A DNA stretch of 64,000 bases from Phycisphaerae bacterium. Lineage in GTDB: Bacteria; Planctomycetota; Phycisphaerae; Phycisphaerales; UBA1924. This document shows, in pieces, positions 28,320 to 38,032 of the stretch. The stretch covers positions 167,322-231,321 of the forward strand of contig BQMO01000009.1 in NCBI GenBank assembly GCA_022180725.1. The letters run 5' to 3'. A program made the translations under genes and the position numbers. The notes beneath the pieces are model-generated. The model was not told the DNA's origin. It did no database searches and saw only the letters and a list, made by a program, of their open reading frames with translations. Within the stretch, counting starts at the first letter, position 1; each line of letters opens with the position of its first letter.

Positions 28320-28409
28320 GCACACTCCTTGTTGATGGCTCGTGAATCAAGAGTGTAGAAGCGCCGATCCGTCCGCGGGCACGCACCGCGCCCACGGGTA
28401 CCATCCTTC

Positions 28410-28958
28410 ATGCCCCAGCCCGAACCGCCACGCGGCCCCGACGCGCTCCACGCGCCATGGCGCCTCGAATACCTCGAATCCATGGACGCCGCCGAGAAAC
28501 AGGGCGGCCCGCCCGCGCCCTCGTCCGGCTCCTTCCTCCTCGACGCCTGGCGCGCCCCCGCCGACGATCACACGAACCACGTCGTCCATCGCGGGCGCTT
28601 CGGCCTCATCATGCTCAACAAGTTTCCGTACGCCAACGGGCATCTGCTCGTGGCCCTCGGCGAGCCGCGCCCCACGCTCCTCGACTACGCCCCCGAGCAG
28701 CGCGCCGAACTCTGGAAACTCGTCGATCGCGCCGCCGACCTGCTCCAGCGGACCCTCCAGCCCCAGGGCATCAACCTCGGCATCAACCAGGGCCGCGCCG
28801 CCGGCGCGGGCGTCCCGCAGCACTTGCACGCGCACCTCGTCCCCCGCTGGGCCGGTGACGTCAACTTCTTCACCGTTGTCGGCAATATCCGCGTGATTCC
28901 CTCCTCGCTCGACATGATGGCCGATCGATTCCGCCAAACCGCCGCGACCATGCCTTGA
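28410..28958 (+). CDS. HIT-family nucleotide hydrolase/phosphorylase
   Basis: 182 residues. The histidine triad is QHLHAHLVPRW, typical of the Fhit/Ap4A phosphorylase branch, whose members act on dinucleoside polyphosphates or nucleotidyl conjugates. Upstream are FGLIMLNKFPYANGHLLVAL and the helix GINLGINQGRAAGAGV, both standard for the fold. It is divergent from pepA. It is followed by about 730 bases without a gene. Confidence 0.9.
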   Translation: MPQPEPPRGPDALHAPWRLEYLESMDAAEKQGGPPAPSSGSFLLDAWRAPADDHTNHVVHRGRFGLIMLNKFPYANGHLLVALGEPRPTLLDYAPEQRAELWKLVDRAADLLQRTLQPQGINLGINQGRAAGAGVPQHLHAHLVPRWAGDVNFFTVVGNIRVIPSSLDMMADRFRQTAATMP

Positions 28959-28960
28959 CG

Positions 28961-28994
28961 CATCCCCTCCCTTTGTGAGGGGGCGGGGGGTGGG
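28961..28994. repeat. GC-rich interspersed repeat, copy 1
   Basis: CCCCTCCC, a short A/T-containing middle, then GAGGGGGCGGGGGGTGGG. A near copy lies inside thiC at 35986-36020, sharing the CCCCT.CC left end and the CGGGGGGTGGG right end. It immediately follows the HIT gene stop. Confidence 0.6.
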
Positions 28995-29000
28995 TTTCGC

Positions 29001-29027
29001 GGGTAGCCCGGCACTCCGTGCCGGGCC
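29001..29027. repeat. Palindromic repeat GGGTAGCCCGGC, copy 1
   Basis: GCCCGGCAC-TCC-GTGCCGGGC forms a perfect nine-pair stem, preceded by GGGTA. An inverted second copy with compensating stem changes (CTC/GAG for CAC/GTG) lies at 35693-35718 in the thiC leader. Confidence 0.7.
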
Positions 29028-29137
29028 TTCCGTGCCTTCCGTGCCTTCCTTTCCCACTCTCCCCACCGAATTCCGCTGGCACGAACGCCAATCGTGATGA
29101 GTACACACGGCAGGAGGCACCGAGGTCTGTCGTTCTC

Positions 29138-29171
29138 GTGCCACCGAGATCGGCTTGGCGATCTCGGTGCC
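29138..29171. repeat. Palindrome bounded by GTGCCACCGA and TCGGTGC, copy 1
   Basis: CACCGAGATCG and CGATCTCGGTG form an 11-pair perfect stem around a six-base loop. The same outer bases bound the hairpin at 55007-55047, while the inner stem differs. Confidence 0.6.
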
Positions 29172-29692
29172 TGTGCTCCGTGAACACCTCGACCACGAAC
29201 ACCCATCGGAGGGTTTTTGCCCATGACGGCGTGAGAATCGACCCCCGCCAATACCCGACATGCACCACCCGAGGTAGCCAAGGCACCCCGGCGGATGGGT
29301 TGCTTTTTCCGGGCGATCGCAGATCCCGCGAACAACCCCTAGTAAAACCGCCCTCCACGAGAGGGGCGCGGAGGGCGGCAAGAAAGGGTGTGAGCCCGTC
29401 CCAGAACGGACCCGGTACTTGTACAAGACGCAGTCCCGAAGGTTGCAGTGACAGGAATAATTCTGGATTTGACGATTTCCCGCCCCGCGCACCTCCGGTG
29501 CGAATCGGCCACCCGGCTTTCACGGACCGGCGGGCGAAGTGGTTGACAACGAGCCGTCACATTACCCGGGCCGCGACCGACCATCGTCCGAACCGGGAAA
29601 TCCCGGCGAGAGTATGCTATCTTGTGGGTCCGGGGCATGGGTGACAACAAGGAGTGCCCCGTTCAACAAGATCGTGGTCAGGAGTGGTGCGC

Positions 29693-30478
29693 ATGGACAA
29701 GATGTTTTATTCCCTGGAAGAGGCCGCCAAGAAGTTGGGCAAGTCCGCGGACGAGATCCGCCAGATGGCCTCGCGCGGGCAGCTCCAGGAGTTTCGCGAC
29801 CGCGACAAGTTGATGTTCAAGCGCGAGCAGGTCGACCTGCTCGCGGGCGAGGACGACGGGATGATCCCGCTGGCCAGCGACTCGGGGGAACTCTCGCTGT
29901 CGTCGAGCGGTACGGGCATGAAGGCGACGGAAGCGAAGGAAGGCTCGGCGATCTCGATCTTCGAGGCCGATGCCACCGACGACGCGGACGCCAACGCCGT
30001 TACGCGCGTCTCGAGCGCCCAGGGCTTCGCGGACCCCGGGAAATCAGGCTCCGGCTCGGGCGGGTTGCTCGATTTGACCAAGGAGGCCGACGACACCTCG
30101 CTGGGCGCCGGGTTGATGGAGGACGTGTACGCGAACGACACGGTGGCGCAGCAGACGGCCGCGGACGTGCCGATGGGCGGGGGCGGCGAAGCGCTCTTCG
30201 AGTCGCCCGGCGCGGTTGATACCGAGGCCGCGACCCCGGTCATGGTCGCCGCCGAGGCCTACGACGGCACGTGGTCGGGCATCGCCGGCGGGCTGGCCGC
30301 GGGCATGATCGTGGCCATGCTGCTCGGCGCGTTCGCCCTGATTCTGGGAATCACCAGCACGGCCGGGGGCGGATTGCTCGCCACGATCGGCGAGAACTTC
30401 TACGTCTTTGTCGGCGTCGCCGCGGGCGTCCCGATCGTGTTCGCGCTCGTGGGCATGATGCTCGGGAAAAAGTCCTGA
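29693..30478 (+). CDS. Helix-turn-helix protein with C-terminal membrane anchor
   Basis: 261 residues. The N terminus (FYSLEEAAKKLGKSADEIRQ, then GQLQEFRDRDKLMFKREQV) is an excisionase/MerR-like winged helix-turn-helix. An acidic, Ser/Asp/Gly-rich linker covers about residues 55-190. Two membrane segments end the protein (GIAGGLAAGMIVAMLLGAFALI and VFVGVAAGVPIVFALVG regions). The ATG at 29693 has AGGAG eight bases upstream. A membrane-tethered DNA-binding-like protein of this layout is common in planctomycetes; its target is unknown. Confidence 0.75.
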   Translation: MDKMFYSLEEAAKKLGKSADEIRQMASRGQLQEFRDRDKLMFKREQVDLLAGEDDGMIPLASDSGELSLSSSGTGMKATEAKEGSAISIFEADATDDADANAVTRVSSAQGFADPGKSGSGSGGLLDLTKEADDTSLGAGLMEDVYANDTVAQQTAADVPMGGGGEALFESPGAVDTEAATPVMVAAEAYDGTWSGIAGGLAAGMIVAMLLGAFALILGITSTAGGGLLATIGENFYVFVGVAAGVPIVFALVGMMLGKKS

Positions 30479-30583
30479 CCCATTCGCCACGTCCGAACAG
30501 CCGCAATCGACCGGGTTTTTGCCCGGGTAACCCATAATTCCGCATCATTCCGGGAGAAACTTGCCCGCCCCCGTCGAATCTTC

Positions 30584-30611
30584 TTGCGATTCGCGGAAGT
30601 TGTGGCATACT
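30584..30611 (+). promoter_or_regulatory. Promoter of the PKD/dockerin-like protein gene
   Basis: -35-like TTGCGA at 30584 and a CATACT -10 at 30606-30611 with an extended TG-G, 16 bases apart. It is about 70 bases upstream of the ATG. Confidence 0.5.
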
Positions 30612-30681
30612 GAACAGAATACGCACGAGCACGGGCTGCACGAGGGCACTGAAACAGCCGCTGTTCGATCAGGAGGTCGGC

Positions 30682-32229
30682 ATGAATCGTCGAGTGATGT
30701 GGATGACCGGCGTGGTGGCCGTGAGCGCCGGCATGGCGTTCGCCCAGAACGTGGATCAGGCCGCCATCGCCCCGGAGGAGAGTTCGAGCACCTTCCGCTC
30801 CCCGCTTCTGCTTGAAGGGGCGCCGATCGACACGATGCGCGTCACGCTCAACGGACGCCCGACCTCGTACGAGAACCGCGACAACTGCCCCGTCGTGACG
30901 TCGCTGTGCACCACGAACTTTTCGGGCGACACGTTTACCGCGCAGGGCGGCTTTGCCGAGTCGGAGATCGCCGCGGTCTCGTACACCCTGCCCGGACACC
31001 TCTTCCCGCTCCGGATCACGCTCATGGAGGTCATCCTCGCGCAGAGCAACGCGACGGTGCAGACCACCACCCAGTGGTCGATCATCATCTACGACGGCCT
31101 GCCCAACAGCCCGCAGCCCCCGGGGTTCCCGATCATCTACTCCTCCGACGGGACGATCCTCCCGCACGTGATCATGGGCCCGGGCACGCGCGGCACGAAT
31201 GTCCAGATCTCCGTTGATCCCAATGACCCTGAACAAATCTATATCTACAACCCCACCAATCTCACCTCCAAATCCTTCTCCGTCGGGTTCCGCATCGATC
31301 GGCACAACAACCAGACGGCCAACCCCTGCTTCACCGCGCCCCCGTCGAGCAGCAACGCCTTCCCCTGCACCGACAACACCGTGATCGGGTGCGGGAGCGG
31401 GTACGCGCAACTGAACTTCCCCAACGACAACTGGCTCTGGGCCGTCAACTGCGGCGCCAACGGCTGCCCGCCCAACGGCGGGTGGACGCGCCTGGGCGCT
31501 CTGCAGGCCGACCAGAACATCCCGCCCTTCGGGTGCTTCCTGGGCTGTCGCCCGCGCGGAGACTGGGTCATGCGCGTGACGTGGGACCCGGTCAACTGCC
31601 CGCAGCCCAACGGCGCCTGCTGCTTCGGCGTCGCGGGGTGCTTCATCGCAAACGATGCCCAGGCCTGCACCAGCGCCGGGGGCACCTGGAAAGGCCCCGG
31701 CACCACCTGCGGCACGTTCTCCAACGGTCAGTTCCCCGGCTGCGCCGCGCCGCCCAACTCGGCCCCCGTGGCCAACGCCGGGCCGGATCAGAACGTCTCC
31801 GACTCCGGCGGCGACGGCTACGAGATCATCGCCGTCGACGGGTCGAACTCCTTCGACCCCGACGCGGGCGACTTCATCGCCCGCTACCTCTGGTCGGAGG
31901 GCGGCACCGTGCTCCAGGACGGCCCGGCGTTCATGTCCGTCAACCTTCCCGTCGGCGTGCACACGCTCACCCTCCGCGTTTTCGACTCCTTCGGCGCGTT
32001 CAGCGAAGACACCGTCGTCATCACCATCGGCGGCCCGCCGACCTGCGACGCCGACGTCAACTGCGACGGGTCGGCCAATGGCGTTGACGTCGAAATCCAG
32101 GAACTGGCCGTGGGCGGCGACATCACCGACTACTGCCAACCCGACCCCGACTTCAATCAGGACGGTGCGGTGAACGGCACCGACGTCGAGGCCGTCGAGC
32201 TCGTCGTCGGCGGCGGGCCGTGCCCGTAG
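30682..32229 (+). CDS. Secreted protein with PKD domain and dockerin-like C terminus
   Basis: 515 residues. AGGAGGT lies six to seven bases before the ATG, and the signal peptide is MNRRVMWMTGVVAVSAGMAFAQ. Residues 25-310 are an unclassified secreted domain rich in Cys and Asn. A short Cys module (GACCFGVAGCFIANDAQAC) of the kind repeated in planctomycete secreted proteins follows. About residues 358-450 form a PKD-like beta domain (PVANAGPDQNVSDSGGDGY, then DTVVITIGG). The tail has two Ca-binding-like loops, DVNCDGSANGVDVE and DFNQDGAVNGTDVE, as in dockerin type I repeats. It is extracellular or cell-surface; the function is unknown. Confidence 0.78.
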   Translation: MNRRVMWMTGVVAVSAGMAFAQNVDQAAIAPEESSSTFRSPLLLEGAPIDTMRVTLNGRPTSYENRDNCPVVTSLCTTNFSGDTFTAQGGFAESEIAAVSYTLPGHLFPLRITLMEVILAQSNATVQTTTQWSIIIYDGLPNSPQPPGFPIIYSSDGTILPHVIMGPGTRGTNVQISVDPNDPEQIYIYNPTNLTSKSFSVGFRIDRHNNQTANPCFTAPPSSSNAFPCTDNTVIGCGSGYAQLNFPNDNWLWAVNCGANGCPPNGGWTRLGALQADQNIPPFGCFLGCRPRGDWVMRVTWDPVNCPQPNGACCFGVAGCFIANDAQACTSAGGTWKGPGTTCGTFSNGQFPGCAAPPNSAPVANAGPDQNVSDSGGDGYEIIAVDGSNSFDPDAGDFIARYLWSEGGTVLQDGPAFMSVNLPVGVHTLTLRVFDSFGAFSEDTVVITIGGPPTCDADVNCDGSANGVDVEIQELAVGGDITDYCQPDPDFNQDGAVNGTDVEAVELVVGGGPCP

Positions 32230-32334
32230 CGGCTGTCGGTTCAGACCTCGGTTCGTTGTGGATGAACTGGGAGGAACCTGTCGAGCGCCAGGGGGCGTGC
32301 CCGCGCGGAGCACGCGAGCGGCAACAATGCCCCC

Positions 32335-34026
32335 ATGCAGGGACGCGACGACACGAACGGACGGAACGGACGGCGGGGCACGCCCATCTCGGCAAAGGAG
32401 CTCTTCGAGCGCCAACCCCCGGCGGCGGTCGAGGCCGAAATGTCGCTGCTGGGGTCGATGATTCTCGACCCCAACATGATCCCCGACGTGCTGGGGATCG
32501 TCCGCAACGAGTATGATTTTTTCCGGGCGGCCCACGGGCACATCTACCGGGCGGTGGTCGACGTGTACGACCAGCGGCACAGCGGGGACCTGGTGCAGAT
32601 CGTGGACCTGCTGCGCGACCGGGGCGTGCTCGACGAGGTGGGCGGGGCGGATTACCTGGTGGAACTGGCCGGGGCGGTGCCCAGCGCGGTGAACGCGCCC
32701 CACTTCGCGCGGATCGTGGGGGAAAAGGCGAAACTGCGGCGGCTGATCGACGCGGCGGGGCAGATTCTCTACGACGCCTACCACGCGGGCGAACTGGGGC
32801 CAGAGGGGGCCCGCGAGGTGCTCGATTCGGCGGAGATGCGTGTCTTCGAGATCGCGCAGGAACAGCACGCGGCCGATCCGCAGGCGCTGGCCGAACTGCT
32901 GGAACTGGAACTGCGCCGGATCGAAGCGGCGGACTTCGAGGGGGGCGGCCTCTCGGGCGTGGCCAGCGGGTATCACGACCTGGACGAACTGCTGCGCGGA
33001 TTCCAGCCGGGCGAGATGCTCGTGCTGGCGGCGCGCCCGAGCATGGGCAAGACGGCCCTGGCGCTGAACCTGGCCGAGCAGATCGCCATCGGGGGCATCC
33101 CCGTGCCGGGCGCTCCGCCCGGACAGCGCGCGCCCGTGGGGCTGTTCAGCCTGGAAATGTCGAAGAACGCGATTGTGCAGCGGTTGCTGAGCGCGAGGTC
33201 GGGCGTGAGCAGCCAGGCGCTTCGCGGAGGGCACAAGATACCCGACGACGATTTCCGCCGATTGATGATGGCCGCGGAAGACCTCAAGGCAGCCCCGGTC
33301 TACATCGACGACACACCCAACTTGAGCGTGCTGAACCTGCGGGCCCGCGCCCGCCGCATGGTCGCCCAGCACGGGGTGAGGGTGCTCATGGTGGACTATC
33401 TCCAGTTGATGTCCGCCCCGCATGCGGCCCGGGAAAGCCGGCAGGTTGAGGTATCGGCGATCTCGCGCGGGGTGAAGGCCCTGGCCCGCGAACTCAACAT
33501 CCCGGTGATCTGCCTCAGCCAGTTGAACCGCGCCAGCGAGCAGCGCGAGGGCAACCGCCCCCGCATGGCCGACCTGCGCGAGTCGGGTTCGATCGAGCAG
33601 GACGCCGACGTCATCATGCTGCTGCACCGCGAGGAGTACTACCACGTGCAGGACGAGGACTGGAAGCACGAGAACCCGGACAAGATCGGCATGGCCGAGT
33701 TGATCATCGCGAAGCAGCGCAACGGGCCGACGGGCGTGGTGAAACTGACGTGGGACCATGGCTCGACGCGATTCCGGAGTTTCGACGCGGCCGCGCGGGC
33801 GCCGATGGACGTCGGCCCGCTGGGAGGCAGGTACCAATCACCCGCGCAGGCGGCGACGAACTTCCCCGGCACGGGCAAGGGCCAGCCCGGAATGTCCCAG
33901 CCCGGCAAGCCCTGGACCCACGCCGAGCCGAAGCAGCCCCCGCCGTTTGACTTCACCCCCGGCGAGAAGCGCGGACCAGTCGAGGACTATCGCGACGGTG
34001 GCGGGCCGGATCGCGATGAAGAATAA
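32335..34026 (+). CDS. dnaB: Replicative DNA helicase DnaB
   Basis: 563 residues, the hexameric helicase that opens the replication fork. The N-terminal DnaB domain (AVEAEMSLLGSMILDPNMI) precedes the RecA-like motor. Walker A is RPSMGKT at 234-240, Walker B VLMVDYLQLM, the DnaB box KALARELNIPVICLSQLNR and DLRESGSIEQDADVI. A family-typical C-terminal Pro/Gly-rich tail of about 70 residues is probably disordered. No split or intein is seen. Confidence 0.96.
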   Translation: MQGRDDTNGRNGRRGTPISAKELFERQPPAAVEAEMSLLGSMILDPNMIPDVLGIVRNEYDFFRAAHGHIYRAVVDVYDQRHSGDLVQIVDLLRDRGVLDEVGGADYLVELAGAVPSAVNAPHFARIVGEKAKLRRLIDAAGQILYDAYHAGELGPEGAREVLDSAEMRVFEIAQEQHAADPQALAELLELELRRIEAADFEGGGLSGVASGYHDLDELLRGFQPGEMLVLAARPSMGKTALALNLAEQIAIGGIPVPGAPPGQRAPVGLFSLEMSKNAIVQRLLSARSGVSSQALRGGHKIPDDDFRRLMMAAEDLKAAPVYIDDTPNLSVLNLRARARRMVAQHGVRVLMVDYLQLMSAPHAARESRQVEVSAISRGVKALARELNIPVICLSQLNRASEQREGNRPRMADLRESGSIEQDADVIMLLHREEYYHVQDEDWKHENPDKIGMAELIIAKQRNGPTGVVKLTWDHGSTRFRSFDAAARAPMDVGPLGGRYQSPAQAATNFPGTGKGQPGMSQPGKPWTHAEPKQPPPFDFTPGEKRGPVEDYRDGGGPDRDEE

Positions 34027-34039
34027 CACGAGAAGGTCC

Positions 34040-34537
34040 ATGAACCCCCCCACCAACCCCGCCGACATTCTCCTCGCGCACGACCGCTGGGCGACCGGGC
34101 AGGTTCTCGACGCGTGCGCGCGGCTCTCGGTGGCGCAACTGCACACGCGGTTCGAGATCGGTCTGGGGTCGCTGCATGACACACTCGTGCACGTGATCGG
34201 CGCGATGCGCCTCTGGGCGGACGTGCTGGGGCTTCGCCCGCCGCGGCCGTGGATCGAACAGGCGTCCCGGCGTTCGGCCGCGGAACTGCGCGTTCTCTAC
34301 GACGAAGCCGCGGCGGACCTTGCCGCCGTCGCGTTCGCCGGGCCGATGGATCAACCGCTCCAGCGTGAGCGTCAGGGGGTGGTGAGCACGTACACGCGCG
34401 GGGCCGTGCTCACGCACGTCACGACGCACGGGATGCACCACCGCGCCCAATGCCTGAACATGCTGCGGCACCTGGGCGTGTCTCCCTTACCACCGAGCAG
34501 CGTGGTAGAGTGGAGCCGCGCGGGCGGGCCGGTCTGA
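34040..34537 (+). CDS. DinB-family four-helix protein
   Basis: 165 residues with AGAAGG before the ATG at 34040; an ATG at 34016 overlapping dnaB is a less likely start. It matches the DinB/YfiT fold: LLAHDRWATGQVLDACARL, a first metal ligand in LHDTLVHVIGAMRLWADVL, and the second and third in THVTTHGMHHRAQ. Such proteins are often metal-dependent thiol transferases or have unknown roles. It follows dnaB by 13 bases and is probably co-transcribed. Confidence 0.85.
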   Translation: MNPPTNPADILLAHDRWATGQVLDACARLSVAQLHTRFEIGLGSLHDTLVHVIGAMRLWADVLGLRPPRPWIEQASRRSAAELRVLYDEAAADLAAVAFAGPMDQPLQRERQGVVSTYTRGAVLTHVTTHGMHHRAQCLNMLRHLGVSPLPPSSVVEWSRAGGPV

Positions 34538-34568
34538 CGCTGATGTGGTCGGCGGGGAGCGGTCGCGG

Positions 34569-35627
34569 CTATTTCACAGCCTCGTGCACGTGGTTGAATG
34601 GCGTCGCGGTGGCGACTCGTGGCGAGGCGAACCCGCCGGCCTTCATCACCTCGTGGATGCGCTTCGGCCCCGCGCAGGCACCCAGCGCCGGCCCGCCGTA
34701 GGCCTGCGACGCGGGCACGCAGATCATCGTCGAGGCCGCCGAGAAGACGCGCCCGATGGGGTTGAGGTTCTCCTCAACGGTGTCTCCCGCCGCGGGCTCG
34801 ACGACCATCCACACTCCGCCCGGAGCCAGGGTCGCGTGCACACGCTTCGCACACCCGGCGGGATCGCCCATGTCATGGAGGCAGTCGAAGCACGCGACCA
34901 CGTCATACCCGCCCGGGGGCGACGGGAACGACACGGCGTCGGCCTGCTCGAAGCGCACGTTCTTCAGCCCCGCCTCGGCGGCCCGCCTGGTTGCACACTC
35001 GATCGACGCGGGATGAAAGTCCAGCCCCACGAACGTGGACTTCGGGAAGGCCCGGGCCATGATGAGCGTCGAGGCCCCGTGCCCGCAGCCCACGTCGGCC
35101 ACGCGGGCGCCGGCCTCCAACGTCGCCTTCACGCCCGCCAGCGATGGAATCCATGAATCCACGAGCGACGCGCGGTAGGTCGACGCGAAGAAGCGCTCCG
35201 TGCCGCAGAACAGGCACGAGTCGTGGTCGCCCCACGGCAGGCCCTTGCCCGACGTGAACGCCATCGCGACCTTCGGTTCATCACGATGGATCGAGGCAAT
35301 GATGTTGTACCCTCCGAGCATGAACGCCGGGCCGTGCTCATCGGCGAAGGCCGCCTTCTGCTCCTCGGTCATCCAGTACGCGCCGCTGGCGCGGTCGTAC
35401 TCGATGTACCCGCCCGCGGCCTGGTTGAGGAGCCATTCGCGGGCCAGCCGCTCGTTGATCTTCGCGCGGGCGGCGAGGGCCGCCGGGGTCGCCTTACCGA
35501 GGGCGGCCAGGGCCTTGTACAGGCCCAGACGGTCGCCTATGGAGACCAGCGCGGCGCTCATCGCGGCCCCGAAGTCGCCGACGACCTTGCCGAGAAGTTC
35601 GTTGAGTTTGCTCTGATCGATGGGCAT
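34569..35627 (-). CDS. Class I SAM-dependent methyltransferase with N-terminal winged helix
   Basis: 352 residues with AGGAGG upstream of the ATG. About residues 15-95 form a dimerisation/winged-helix region like those of small-molecule O-methyltransferases. The catalytic fold has motif I VADVGCGHGASTLIMA, then FVGLDFHPASIE and DVVACFDCLHDMGDP, typical of the Rv2258c-like group. The substrate is unknown. It converges on the DinB gene and is divergent from thiC. Confidence 0.87.
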   Translation of the reverse strand: MPIDQSKLNELLGKVVGDFGAAMSAALVSIGDRLGLYKALAALGKATPAALAARAKINERLAREWLLNQAAGGYIEYDRASGAYWMTEEQKAAFADEHGPAFMLGGYNIIASIHRDEPKVAMAFTSGKGLPWGDHDSCLFCGTERFFASTYRASLVDSWIPSLAGVKATLEAGARVADVGCGHGASTLIMARAFPKSTFVGLDFHPASIECATRRAAEAGLKNVRFEQADAVSFPSPPGGYDVVACFDCLHDMGDPAGCAKRVHATLAPGGVWMVVEPAAGDTVEENLNPIGRVFSAASTMICVPASQAYGGPALGACAGPKRIHEVMKAGGFASPRVATATPFNHVHEAVK

Positions 35628-35672
35628 GGCGTACCTCCTGGCTTGAAGGCTCCCAAACCCCTAGAGTAGTTT

Positions 35673-35781
35673 ACGCTCGGGGCGCGGCCTGCGCCCGGCT
35701 CGGAGAGCCGGGCTACCCAATGGTCGCTGAGATGTACCCGTGGAACCTGATCCGGTTCATACCGGCGGAGGGAAGCGAGTT
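35673..35781 (+). promoter_or_regulatory. TPP riboswitch (THI box) controlling thiC
   Basis: The conserved core is present: CGGGG near the 5' end, GCTGAGA, ACCCGTGGAACCTGATC, CGGTTCATACCGGCGGAGGGAAG. The P1 strands are GCTCG at 35675-35679 and CGAGT at 35776-35780. The arm GCGGCC/GGTCGC is extended by an inserted palindromic hairpin at 35693-35718. The GGAGGG that serves as thiC ribosome site (10 bases before the ATG) lies inside the conserved 3' core. Ligand binding should therefore mask translation initiation directly. Confidence 0.95.
35693..35718. repeat. Palindromic repeat GGGTAGCCCGGC, copy 2, inside the riboswitch
   Basis: GCCCGGCTC and GAGCCGGGC form a stem and are followed by TACCC; the reverse complement begins GGGTAGCCCGGC, as in copy 1 at 29001. 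It forms the variable arm of the TPP aptamer. Confidence 0.7.
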
Positions 35782-37842
<2,061 letters not shown>

Positions 37843-38032
37843 GCGGCGACGATCGACGCACGTGAAGGCCGAATCGTGCAGCTGCGCCTGCGCGCTGGCG
37901 TTCTAGTGAAGCCAGAACTCCATCCTTCGCGCGGCCCGGGCGTTCCGTAAACTACCCACGTCACGTTCGGCGAAGCGCATCACCCACGATCGGTGCGTGC
38001 CGGGTCGGCCAACGCGGGGGGGTAGAGCACCG

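Larger units (their letters stand above)
28959..29692. other. 734-base gene-free stretch with three palindromic elements
   Basis: No open frame here has convincing coding character. It contains a GC-rich repeat (28961-28994), a hairpin repeat starting GGGTAGCCCGG (29001-29027), short direct copies of GTGCCTTCC just after it, and a longer hairpin (29138-29171). The right half (29340-29600) is unassigned; I looked for tRNA, SRP, RNase P and tmRNA signatures and did not recognise one. An isolated TTGACA at 29544 has no good -10 partner. Confidence 0.6.

Noticed and set aside
28347..29492. A 381-codon minus-strand frame through the HIT gene and the gap
   Set aside because: It is the antisense of the HIT gene and contains the palindromic repeats; no protein-like features.
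29340..29600. A structured RNA gene in the gap before the helix-turn-helix gene
   Set aside because: No signature of tRNA, SRP RNA, RNase P RNA or tmRNA could be found by eye.
30400..33837. A 1145-codon minus-strand frame opposite dnaB and the PKD protein
   Set aside because: It is antisense to clear genes on the plus strand, with low-complexity Arg/Val/Gly composition.
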